Positions 11,546 to 23,293 of a stretch of 64,000 bases of DNA are shown piece after piece (positions within the stretch are counted from its first letter, which is position 1; every line of letters starts with the position of its first letter). The stretch comes from Cyanophora paradoxa. Lineage: Eukaryota; Glaucocystophyceae; Cyanophorales; Cyanophoraceae. The notes under the pieces are model-generated. The model worked only from the letters and a program-made list of their open reading frames with translations, did not search any database and was not told the DNA's origin. Made by a program: the position numbers and the translations under genes. The stretch covers positions 124,001-188,000 of the forward strand of contig QPMI01000093.1 in NCBI GenBank assembly GCA_004431415.1. Reading direction: 5' to 3'.

Positions 11546-13020
11546 GAACGCCGGGCGTAAGCAAGGAGGCGGAGTCGTCAGGGGCGAGCAGCCGCTGGGA
11601 GCAGCTAAGTCCTGCGAGCGCTAGCGCAAGTCATGATCAGCCGCGGCCGGCGCCGGCACATTGGACGAGGTGCAGCGACGAATTCGAACGCGTTCCAGAT
11701 CGGTGTTAGGGCGCATCCGACGGTCAGGAGAGCTTCGGGCGCACTGATCATGAGTCGGCTGCAGGCCTTCGGGGCAGCGTCCGCGGCCCGGCGGCCGCCG
11801 GGCCGGCGCACGCGACCACGTGCACGATCCGCGCGGCTGCGGTCACCGGCCCGGGTGCCGCTGTCTAGACATCGACGCCATCGCGACTCGGCGATCCGAC
11901 TCGGCGATGATCGTGAGTCTACCGTAGTACATGCCGCCGGGCCGCTGGCGTCCGGATCGCGCCGGGCCCCGCGGGCGCCGGAGACGCCCGGAAATTTTTT
12001 AATTGCCGGCTCGAGCTAGCAAACTTTTAAGGCTTGAAAAGCCCCACCGGCCCGGCTCTATCGAGCCGGCTCCGCGATGCCATCATGGCATGCATATGAT
12101 ATATATGATATATCGATATCGATGTGCCCCTCAATTGCAACTTGGCAAGCCGGCCCGGCGGCTTGCAATTGCTCACTGAGTCACTGAGTCAAGCCGGCTC
12201 GCGGCCGCGGGCCGGCCGGGCCGCCGGCCGGACTCGGAGCGCCGGCGCGGCCGCGCCGCCGGCGCCGCGGGCGTGCCGCGTGCCACGGTGCATGCCGCAG
12301 TGCCGGGCACTGCCGGCTGGACGGTCTCGACCGGGTCGAAAATCGAACTAATTTTTAATATCGTGCGAATTAATATTGTAAGGTCGTGCTACGACCTCCC
12401 GGATTCCCGGGTTCGGTTCCTGCTGTTTCCGCTACGTTGTACTTCGAATCCTTGTGATTCCCGATACCGTGACTTGTATCCTCGTTGTGTACTACGAGTG
12501 GGCACGCCCACCGTAGATCTTTAAAAAAAAAAAGAATTAATATTGTGTTTTACGGTACCCAAAATCTGCGCATGGAGTACGTCGCGAGGCCCTAGCTGAT
12601 CATATGAGGCCCGGAGGCACGAATTCGTTAAAATTATTAATATTAACAAGCCTGGCAAGGCTCGATCGATCATCGGCCGCGGACTCGGATCGCCGCGGCG
12701 CGATCGGCTCGAGCGCTAGCCGCTGAGCCTCGAGCAAGTCGGACGACCGTCGGACTGTCGGAGCAACTCAAAGCAAGCCTTGAAGGCGCCGGCCACCGTG
12801 AGTGGCACTGAGTGCCCGGCCGGCCGGGCCCGGCGGCGCCGGCCTGCCCAGGCAGGGCCAGGCTGCACTGCGGCAGCTGGCGCCGGGCAGCCTGTCACTG
12901 CCTGTGGCAGGCTCGATCCTCAGGGCCTCCAGTCGCTGAACTTTAGCTGCTCTATCATACTATCACTGCGGCACTGCAGCTGCGGCAGCTGCTCACTAGT
13001 GCGGTACGATATCGATATCG
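11546..13020. other. Gene-poor interval
   Basis: No phased exons seen. It contains three of the nine copies of the ten-base word CTGATCATGA or its complement (11631, 11744, and one just before at 11501), AT-rich patches (12070-12125, 12340-12380, 12520-12545) and GC-rich palindromic DNA. The right end (GATATCGATATCG) abuts the start codon of the polycystin gene. Confidence 0.5.
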
Positions 13021-16000
13021 ATGTGGTCGGGGGGATCCGCGGGCGCCGGCGACCCTCGCTGGTCTTCCAGCTCGGGCCAGTACATCAGCCAGCCGTCGCA
13101 ATACACGGCCTTCTACACGCCCCATACGGGCCCGCAGCCCGTCGAGTACCGGGCTGGGCCCCCCGCGGCCGCGTACGGCGGATACAGCAGCCCGCCGCCT
13201 GTAGGCGCGACGGAACGCGTTAGCCAGCCGCTCCTGGTCGATGCATATGCATATGATCGTCAAGATCGGAAGCTGTCGACAACGTCGACCGCCGGCGGCC
13301 GGCGGAACTCCCGCCGGGGCAGCCTTGGTTCGGCTGACACGGATGTCGCGGAGTACGAGCACCTCAAGGAGGCGATCAACGACCGCTTCGCGAACGCCAA
13401 GCTCGACGTGCGGTGCGTGCATATGCATATTCGTGTATATATATATATATGTGCACATGTGTCCCGGTTGCGAGCTGAACCCGCGATACGCATATGTATA
13501 CGGCAGGCGCGCGGAGATCTATCTTCGCGTGCAGAAGAAGACCCTGCAAGCGATGCAGCTTTACCGGTTCGTCCGTTCAATCGTCGCCTTAGGGCCTAGA
13601 CGCCGGATGCCATGATGCTCGATGCCACCGAGGCAGCGTTAGCTAAGCGCTATCTTCAATTGCAAATGCGCAGCGAGCTGCTCCTGTACCTCTTCTTCAT
13701 CGCATTGTTCTTCACGCTCGTTCTGGTTCGTTGCGATTGAGATCGCGTGTGATGCATGCTTCGTATTCGTGCTATCTTCGAGTAGGTCTGACCGGCCGGC
13801 CCTCGCCGCCGCGCAGCGCATCGTGCCGGTCAACACCAGGTTCGAATTCGGCGCCGCATACACCCGGCCCCGGCCCGCCGCGCGAGCGCTCTGCCGCCGG
13901 CCGGGCCGGCCTTCGAATTCCCCCACCAACGGCCCCGGCCCGCGGCCGGACGCGCGCCCGCAGCTACGAGCAGTTCTCCAGCCTCACGGGCCCCAGCTGG
14001 CTGAACATCAAGGAGGTGCGCCCTGCCCTGGATTCCGCCGCTCCTAACCCGCCGCGCCTGACCCTGTACATGTACCCCCGCGCAGGTCGGCAAGGACCCG
14101 ACTGCCTTCTCGTCCACCGACAACCCGGGTACCGCAGCTTCGAGCCCTCCGCTGTCGAGGCCGCCGGCTCGAACATTATCCACGCAGACGATTTCTTCGT
14201 CTGGATCAAGGGCCGCCTGCTGAAATTCCTGGACGGGACCGACCCCGGCAATTCCATGTTCCTTTGGTACCGCAAGCAGGTAATTATATATGTATATAAT
14301 TTACTTGTGAAGCGTAAACAAAATCATATGTTCGGATTGCCATGGCCGTAACTTATATTCGCGGCAGATTGGAGCCATTCGAGTGCGCCAGATCCGCAGC
14401 GTTCCCTCCACCTGCGAGGCGTTCAACCCGACCGGCCTCACGAAGATGCCCTACAAGTAGGCCCCTCGCGATCGAGCTCGAGCCCCCGACCCCCTCTCTG
14501 AAAAAATAATTTCGTACCATTGCGCTGACCAGCTCGGGGCCAGGTGCTACGAATCGTTCCCGGACACTATCGAGGACCGCGGCATGCTCAACGGGCTGTG
14601 CGTGCTCGTTACTTTCATAAGAATTAAATAGATCGCTTTGGCGGCGCGCGCTCATGATTACTTCCGGGGGTACAGGTTCCGCTGGGAGAATGAGTTTGCG
14701 GATTTCGTCCCATCCAAAGGCTCCATGCGCGACTCGCTCTCCTGGAGCTACGGTCCGAGCATTAATTCTGGAATTCCTTCTTGAGCTGAATAACACGCAA
14801 ATGATGATTACAATTGTGATCGGAGTCTGACGCGCGTACGCCCCGGAAACCCCCAGGCAGAGGAGGGTACACAGTCGACATTCCGGCCGGCTCACTCGCG
14901 CAGACCGCTGCCGCCATCGACGCCCTCCAGGTGCCTGCGAGCGTCCATTGGCGTCGGCCGCTTTAACATAATGTTATTTAATTATTTCCCTTCTCCGTTC
15001 ATCAGGCGGCGAACTTCGTGTCGGAGGCGACGCGCGCCGTCCGAGTGTCCGTCAACCTCCAGAACCCGCACACCAGTACGTTGATTCGTTCCATCATCCG
15101 AAGACGTACCCCCGGTCTGATTATATATATCCCCCCAGACACTTTCATCACCGGCCAGTTCAGCGTCGAGTTCCCGTCTACGGTACCCCCCACCCCACCC
15201 CGCCCCCTTCCGCCCCGGGCGCCACCCCGCAACTTAAATTGCTCGAACCCGCCCCCTTCGCCTTCGACCAGGGCGCCTCGGTCCCCTCCACGACTGTCGA
15301 GACCCTGCAGCTCCGCCCGCTCAGGTGCGCGCCGCCCTAATTACTAGAAAGCATACGCGATGAGGCCCAAGCCTAGCCGTATGCCGCCACGCCGGCCTAG
15401 CCGCATGCCGCAGGCCTAGACCTTGGCCAACGTTATACGAAATTATACGCAACGAGGCCTAGAAGGCACAGGGGCTCCCGGCCCTTTCCCGACTGCGCTG
15501 AGGCCTTTGAATTCCTCCGCAGCCGCCCGAGCACTGTCGTCCTCGCCATCGTCGTCGCGATCGCCGCCGTCGGTGCGCGCGCGTCGCTACAATTTTCAGC
15601 GCTGAAATTTGACTGACGCCCGGCGCCACGGCGCCGGCCTGCAGTGTACCTCGCGTACGAGTTCAAGCAGATGTGGGACGCCGGCCTCGTGGACTACGTT
15701 TTCGGTGCGGTTTTCGATATAAGTCAAAATCGGCAAAGGTCTCAGATATCTCTCTATATATTTTAAATATAGTAGCTGATATTTTTATATCAGTTATATA
15801 TTTCGACTACGTTTACGATGCGATGTATGTTAAGATCGGCAAAGGCCTAGATCTAGGTCTCGACGAGTGAGTAATATAAGGTGAACATTTGCGGGCGCAG
15901 AGGACAAGTGGAACACGTGGGACATGGCCAACCTCTCGCTCATCATCGCCATGCTCGCCTACACGACCTACTTCCGTGCGCCCGGGCGGCCGCGGCGCCG

Positions 16001-19000
16001 CGCTGTCGCGCAACCGCCCGCTCAGCGTCTGCTCTTTGATTTAGTTTCTGCCTGATCGTGAGCCGCTTCTCTTTGAATTCCCCAGATTTCTGGTCGGACG
16101 GCATCGCAAAGCAATTCGCCAACGGGGCAGATCCGGCGGTGCCCCTCCGCCCCCGCCCCTCTACAAATTCGAATGCGCCCTCCGTTTAATTTCAGTCGTC
16201 ACCGTTGTTAGGTCTTCTACCGCCTCGACGAGGGCGTGACGACGATGCGGACGATCGTGCAGCTCACCGGCCTCGCCATCCTACTCTGCTGCATCCGCGT
16301 CTACAAGGCCCGCCCGCCCGCTAGAACTCGGCTTGATTTTTATACCGTCGAGTTGACCCGAATCCGACGCCTCCCGCAGTTCTTCGAGCTGAACCCGCGC
16401 CTCTCGGTGCTGACGAACACGGTCGGCAAGGCCGTCCCCGACCTCGCCGCCTTCCTCATCATCTTCGGTGCGAAACCCGCACCGCAATCTCGCATGCTCC
16501 ATCGCATTTAGCGTCTTATTGCCATGGCCTCGTCGCGCAGTGATTCTCTTCGCCGGCTACGCCTTCATGGCCTGGATCATCCTCGGGCACCGCATGGAGA
16601 GTGCGCCTCCTCCCCCCCTAGGCCTCCCCTATCCTCTTCTCGCGCCCGTTCGAGCGATATCGATGTTTCGTCCGCGCCGCCACTGGGCCACAGTGTTCCA
16701 CAGCTTCTACGCGTCCTTCGCGAACCTGTTCGGGAGTCTCGGAGGACTCGAGGGCCTCGCGGGGGAAATCATCGAGGCCTCCCCCGGCGTCGGCATGGTG
16801 CGCGCGCCCCGGCAGCCGGCCCCGCGGGCGGCCGCGGCTAGCCGATTCCAAGTGGCGGGATCGATTCCAAGCTATAGGATATAAGGAGACATGCGCCTAC
16901 TTGCGCGTGCATTCCAAGTCGCGGGACCCGGGGAGATAGGGAGGGGCCCGGGTCGGATCCAAGGGCAGATCGATCCTGCCGCCGCTGATCCGCCGCGTCC
17001 GCCCTCCCCCCGCAGTTCTTCTACTTCACGTTCGTCATCTCCGTCTCTTTCATCCTCGTCAACATCTTCATCGGTCCGGCGCCGCTATTTTCGTGTTCTT
17101 AAAAAATAGATTTCTATGCAATCGATTGCACATGCGGTCTTAAATTTTATAAGCTTTAATCTCGCACCTTGAATATTCGATCCCGCGTTTTTGCGCGATA
17201 CCTGACGCGCCTCCGTCCATCTTTGCACTTGCAGCCATCGTCGGCAAGTACTACACTGAGGCGGGGTGCGCGCGCCGTCAGAGGCTGAGGCGCCGACCGC
17301 TGGCGCCATATCTAGTCATTGAGTCGCTAGTCACTAGTCACTATCTAGGCCTAAGCATCGCCCGTCGGGTCTAGCCGAGCCGCGACCGGCGTCCTGACCA
17401 TATGATCGCTCGCCCCCTGTCTTCTCGCAGAGACGACGCGGTGAAGCGCGAGGAGGAATTTAACGAGCTCATCTCCGCCGAGGACCGCCTGACGCCCCTC
17501 GACAAGCTCAACCGCGCCCGCTGCGACGTGCGCCCCGCCCCCCTCACATCTGCGCCTCTTCGAAGTAATGTTCCCCCGAGCGGCTTCGGCAACTAAATTT
17601 CGGCGACTTTAGCGGCTTAAGCTTGTGCTATTTTATATGATTTTAGAATTGACTTTCTATACGACCGATTGCGATTTTAAGCGAAACTTCCCCCGAGCGG
17701 CGCGCACGTGGGCCGGCAACTAAACCCGATATCCTCCTTCCATTCAGCTCAAGCCTCTCGACAACGGCCGTCCCTTCATCGTGAAACCGGACGAAACTCT
17801 GCGCGTGCGCGCCCTGACCGCTGCGGTCCTCATGCTGGGTATTTTATTCGTCAACCTGACGGCTGCGGCCGCGGCCGCGGACCGGGCAGGTCTGGGTACA
17901 CCTTGAAATGCGCGGGCTCATCGACGAGGCGCGTCCCCCTGTTCATCCCCCTCCCCTCCCCCCCCCCCCCCCCCCCCCCCCCATCCCCTTCCCTGGCTGA
18001 GGCCGGCTGGCTCCCGTGGCGCAGTCCCGTGGGTTGGGGTCTACTATGGCCAGGCCAGGCACAAACCGGCGCCTCTCGACTTCTGGCTTGAACGTCGTTG
18101 CGAACCACGAAGCAGAGTGCGCATGAGCGCCTCGAACACCCGCGGCCGCGGCAGCGGCGGTCGGCATCCATCCATCCATCTACGCGAGCTCACTACGGGC
18201 CGGGGCGCAGAACCACTGGGAGCCGCATTACCGCGCGCTGCATGATGGACATTCTTACGGCACGCCATCCGATAATCCGCCCCCGCCGCGGCCGCCGCGG
18301 GCCGCCTTGGCCCGATCTCGAAAAATTAGCCGGTGGCAACGCGTACGGCTGATCATGATGTCGTAAACGCCGCAGCCCAATGCGGAGGTGCAGATGAGCG
18401 GAGTGAAGCTGGATTCGGGCCTTATCGCATACGTTGGTACCTTCAGGGTGGAGCAGGCGAGTCTAAATCTTTAAGCTTTAATTTGTTCTTTCGATTCTAA
18501 TGGGGCCTTGAACTTCTTTTTTAATGTTAACGAGGACACAGGTTTTCTCGGGCTTCATTGACCTGAAGATGAAAAGCAGCACGGGCCAATACAAGCAAGG
18601 CATCGAGATTGGCGACGGATGCTACTTCGAACTCACCTGGCGGTGTGCCCCAGCTGCCTTTGCGAGCGAATTCGATCCGCTAAGCTCGAATCGCTCGCGA
18701 TTCCAACTGCAGGACGTACCTGCGTTCGCTGGTAGACCTGTACCTGCTTGACCCGAAGACCGTGCAGCAGCACCGCGTCGACAAGATTTTCAAGGACTAC
18801 CAGCTGGACCAGCCCGAGGAGAGCTGTGTCGAGGAGGCCGACGTGCGTACCCCCTTTTCTCCCCCGCCCCCCCCCCCCCCCCACGCCCCCGCTGCTTGCA
18901 CCCCTCCGTTCTTGAGCGGCGTGGGCGCTCGCTCGCAGTTGGAGCGTGCTATCGTCCAGATTTCGGAGCGCAACAACGAGCTGCAGGGGTGAGGCCACTT

Positions 19001-22000
19001 GTTTTTCCTGCGCCGCGGCCGCCCCCCCGCCCGCCCCCCCGCACCAAGCTTTCGGAGCCGACACGGGCCCGGCCCCTCCAAACGCGCAGGAAGGTTCAGC
19101 TGGGCCAGGACGTCGTTCAGGTGAGCTGAGATCGGATGAGATCGGATCAGATCAGATTCTGAAGGCCGCGCGCGCGCCTCGCTGCTGGGGGGTACAGGTC
19201 GCTACGCCGAAATGGCTCAGGCGCAAGTCCTACCACCTCGATGACATGTTGGCGGTGCGGAAAGGAATTCGAACATATAATAATATTAATATAACGCCCC
19301 GGAGCCCGCTGGAGCTGTAGCTGTAGCTGCCTTCTCACTCTCGCACCGCCGCCGCCCCGCTCACAGATCATCCGCAAGCTCGAGCGCTTCGCCGAGGCCC
19401 ACAATGGCAATCTGGTGCTGCACACTTAAGCTTTATAAGCTTTCCACGCTTTTAAGATTTAAAGCTTGTAAGCTTTTAAGCGCACGCCGTCATATGCGTG
19501 CCAGCTTCCCCGTCCTAATAACTTCAGTTTCGAATCCGCACGAGGCCCCGGCCCGCATCCGCGCGCGCCCCCATGCCAGCCTCCCCGTCCGACGGTCCTT
19601 ATATATACTCGCTCGCTCCCGCAGCTGGATCGGCGCAACCACCTGAAGCCCCTCGTACACGAGGCCGTCAACATCGACGCCCTGTACCGCGCGGTCCGCG
19701 TACCCCCCCCCACCCCTTTGTCCAGATCTCTGCATTCCTCCTCCTACCCCTCCTACCGCCTGACCCTGAGCTCGCCTCAGGTCATTTCTGAGGGCAAGGC
19801 GCAAGTGAGCCGAATGCTCGACGGCATGAAGGTCAGTCCACCCGATTCTCGCCCTCCTCAACAAAACAAAGGCCTTCTAAATGAATTTCGCCGAGTCGCG
19901 TCTAGATTTAGATACATATATATCAATCTCACGCCTGATTATGAGCTTGCTTTGCGGCAGACGGCGGCCTCCGAGAGCCTTGCGAAGGCGGGGTCCTCGG
20001 GCGCGGCTGCCCGGGGCCTCCCGAGGGCCGGCTCCACCCGGATGAGCGTCTCCGCCATCGAGTCGGCAGGCTCCGCCAAGACCATCACCGCCCGCATCGT
20101 CGACCTCCGTAAGGCGCGTAATTATATAAGCGCGCCCCTCTATTCAAACCGCATCGAAATTTAATTAGTTAGCATCGAAATTAGTTGGGAAATTTACTAA
20201 GTTAGTACCTTAGAAGAAGCTTTAAAAGTATCTTACCTAAGTTAGAAGAAGCTTTAAACCGCATCCGGACTCTCGCATCGTCGACCTCCGAAAGGCGCGC
20301 GCGCGCGCCCCCCTTATATAGATATTGGAACCGCATCGGCGCCCTGCGCGCGCGTGGAGTGCGCGCGCGGGCGTCCACACCGGAACCGCCCCCGCCTCCG
20401 GGCCCTTCTAAATATGCGATCGCCGGCGATCTTCTAATAAGTCGGGCACCTAGCCCTGAGAAGATAAATTTTTAAGCCGCATCGGCACCCTGCGCGCGCG
20501 TGGAGTGCGCGCGCGGGCGTCCACACCGGAACCGCCCCCGCCTCCAGGCCCTTCTAAATATGCGATCGCCGGCGATCTTCTAATAATTCGGCACCTAGCC
20601 CTGAGAACCTAGGCCTGAGAAGATAAATTTTTAGGCCGCATCGGCGCCCTGCGCGTGAAGCGCGCATCCACACCGGACCGGCCCGCCTCCGGATCTGGGC
20701 CCCTCTGGATATGTGATCCCTGACGAGCCTTCGAATTTATATGTCCCATCGCGATCGATTCTTTAATTTGCCGCCCGCCCGCGGCCGCCTCTGTCAGCTC
20801 GCCTCGCCGCCCTAGACCGCTCCCCCCGCCCCACGTGCACCCCACCTCGTTGCTCTACGTAAGTTGTCGATACTGATTCGACGCCCCGGCCGGGCCCGTG
20901 CATGCGCATGCGCAGGCGCAGAAAATGCAGCCGCAGCAGAAGGACGGCGAGGAGACGGACATGCGCTACGAGGAGATCTACGGGCTCCTTATGGAGGCCG
21001 CCGAGGAGGTGCGTGCGGGGGCTGCATGGTGGGACCCGCGGCTGGCGGGGCCGGTCGGGCCCCTTGCTATATGCCTCTAGATCTAGACCGCGGAAGAGGT
21101 ACCGGTGTGGGAGCTGTGCATGCGGGGCCGACCCATGCCACACAAGCACCTGTATGCGCCCAGTGCCTTCTGAAGATCCGAGCGGCGCGCAGTTCGACCG
21201 CCGCTGCGAGGAGCTCTACCTGACCATCATCGCCGACGACGAGGCGCGCTTTAATTTAGCTTCATAAGCTTCGCGTAAACACGTTGACTAAATAAGCGAA
21301 TTTCGGCGCAGAACACCGCCGACCGGGACGGGGACGGCGACCCCGACATCAACTACATCCGCCGCTCCCTCCGCTTCGACCAGGTCCCCCCCTTCGCCCC
21401 TCTCTGTCACGTCGATGTTGCTGAGTGGCGGGGTACGCAGGTGGCCGACGTCATCCGCAAGCTCGCGATCGGCTCGGGCGCCTCCGAGGTCGATATCAAG
21501 AAGCAGGTACGAGCGCCCCTCCCGCCTCTTCGGCCCTTTAATTTCCTCCCGCTTGACGCGCTGTACCCCCAGACCCTGCTTTTCCTCGCTTCGTTCCCCG
21601 CCAGCTGCTTCGACACTCTCGACAAGGTATCCTCGTCCCCTCCCCTTGCTCCCCCCTGGAAGCTTTTAAACCCGTCTTGCAGGAGCGCGAGAAGCTGGAG
21701 ATCTTCATCCCGCACCCGTATGACACCAAGGCCATCATCGGCACGGAGGAGTGCGAGCCCCCCCCTCCCCCCCCTTCCCCCCCCCCCCTCCCCCCCCCCC
21801 CGCCCCTCTGATTTCTCGCGCCCTTCCGCAGCGACCCGGTGGTCCGCCTGCGCAAGGCGAAGGTCAAGATCCCCGTCGCCGCATCCGCCGTCGGCTCCTC
21901 CCCGAGCCTCTACGGGGTACGTCCCCCGGCCACGTTTCCGTCCCATGTCGCCGCGCATGCCCGCCCGACTCGGCGATCGCGAACAGAGCGGGGCCGGCGC

Positions 22001-23293
22001 GTGGGCGGTCGGCGCCGGCGTGCAGGAGCGCGAGGTGGACATGGTCGAGCTGATCGGGATCCTGAACCAGGACACCTGGGCCATGAGTGCGCTTACCCGG
22101 CCCGGCCCGTCCGGCCCAAATAGATCGCCTCGCCGCAGGCAAGGTCAAGGGCGGCTGGAAGTTCACTCCAGGAATGCGCAACGACAACAACAAGGAGCAT
22201 CCTCTCCTGAAGGTGCAGCGCCTGAGGTTCCCCGCCCCTCGTGCTGGGCTCGCTCTGACGCCGGTACCTCCTCTCTAGCCGTATTTGCAGCTCGAAAAGA
22301 AAGACCAGGATGGAAACACGAAGCAGGGTCTTGAGATCCTCCGCGCCGCCGTCTGCTGCGGGTTCGATCCTGTCCTGGACCTTTTCGGTTTCCAGCTCAG
22401 CACTCACCGCCGTCGGCCCTAGATACGTGTTCACCCCCCCCGCGCCCGGCGCCGTGCTCCCGCGCATCGTGGAGCCCGCCACCGGCTGGGAGCAGTACCG
22501 CAGCCAGCTCGCTCCGGTACCCCCCTTTTGCTCGCTGCCCCCTCTTCTCGCGCGCCCGATCCGACGGCCGGTCTCCGCCAGGGGTATATGCCGCTCCACT
22601 GCGTCGGGGCCAGCAAGATGGACGACCCCGTCGTGCGTACCCGCCTCAAAGATCTCCACGAAGCGTACCCCCTCAATCGTTCCCCCCCTCCAGATCCGGG
22701 AGCTGGTCGACCTGCTTGCCCGCAACGCGCACGACCACTGGGCCAAGGCCAAGAAGCACGCGGGGTACACCTTCGGGCACGAGAACAACGACAAGCTCCT
22801 CACGCACAAGGCGCGTCCACGTACCCCCCGCGCAGCTTACTTGTGTCATCAGTGGTCCCCGGGGGCCTCCCCCTAGCCCCAGCTCTCTGCTTGAGCCCGG
22901 CGGCGGCCTGACACCGGCGCCCTGGGGCTCTGCAGGATTTGATCCCGTACGAGTGCCTGAGCTCCGAGCAGAAGAAGAGCAACCTGGAGGCCGCCGAGAG
23001 TGAGCCGCGGCCGACCCGTTGACGCTATAGACAGATTCAGAGCTCGAGCCGGTCGGCCGCGGGCCGGCCGCGGGGCCCTGATCATGACTGCGCGCCCCCG
23101 CGCGCGCCGCGCAGCGACGCTGCGCCTGATCCTGGCGTGCGGGTGGGAGATCAAGCCGTCGCAGTCGAACATGGCCACCGGCTTCTTCCAGAAGTCCTGG
23201 AAGCAGGTGCACTCGGCCCGTCTTGTGCCTCTTATATATATGCGTACTGAGCCCGGGCGGTGCGCGCAGATTAAAGGACTCATCCCGAATTAG
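13021..23293 (+). CDS. Polycystin-type channel fused to RyR domains
   Basis: Start ATG at 13021 (exon 1, 13021-13412, Gly/Ser/Tyr-rich N-terminus). TM1 lies near 13680-13725 (LLLYLFFIALFFTLVL). Then comes the polycystin extracellular domain: IRVRQIRSVPSTCEAF (about 14370), CYESFPDTIEDR (about 14545), an ATRAVRVSVNLQNP segment (about 15030) and FITGQFSVEFPS (about 15150). Helices S2-S5 lie at about 15520-16600, the pore exon at about 16690-16797 (FANLFGSLGGLEGLAG) and S6 at about 17016-17072 (FFYFTFVISVSFILVNIF). The frame continues past the channel through coiled and acidic exons into two RyR repeats (about 21680-22370 and 22690-23215), stop at 23291-23293. Family knowledge: polycystins are cation channels, often in cilia; RyR domains are small modules first known from ryanodine receptors. 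The fusion rests on phase continuity at about 17523 to 17748; two adjacent genes remain possible. Some introns use GC donors (16309, 18457, 22809). Confidence 0.75.
20335..20735. repeat. ~145-bp tandem repeat inside an intron
   Basis: Within the long intron between about 20110 and 20925 a unit is repeated two and a half times. It contains GCATCGGC, CCTGCGCGCGCGTGGAGTGC, the GGCGTCCACACCGGAACC block, and ATATGCGATCGCCGGCGATC. Copies start near 20332, 20480 and 20636. The first two are nearly identical and the third is degenerate. It has no coding potential. Confidence 0.8.
21305..21384 (+). other. Exon with Asp-rich EF-hand-like loop
   Basis: An exon of the channel-RyR gene encodes DRDGDGDPDINY followed by a basic helix. 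The spacing of Asp residues resembles a calcium-binding EF-hand loop, but a Glu at position 12 is missing and flanking E and F helices are not clear. Ca binding is therefore only suggested. Confidence 0.4.
21678..23215 (+). other. Two RyR domain repeats
   Basis: The first repeat joins VDMVELIGILNQDTWAM, GKVKGGWKFTPGMRNDN, NKEHPLLK, PYLQLEKKDQDGN and a final helix. The second joins IRELVDLLARNAHDHWAKAK, KHAGYTFGHENNDK, DLIPYECLSSEQKKSN and TLRLILACGWEIKP. Both show the RyR-family order: helix with H/D-x-W, G-W/Y-x-[YF]-G/T, basic stretch, P-Y-x-x-L, helix, G-[FW]. The second follows the family pattern more closely. Confidence 0.82.

Noticed and set aside
12375-12440. tRNA-like stretch with GGTTCGGTTCC
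   Set aside because: A T-loop-like word is present but no acceptor, D or anticodon stems could be paired around it.
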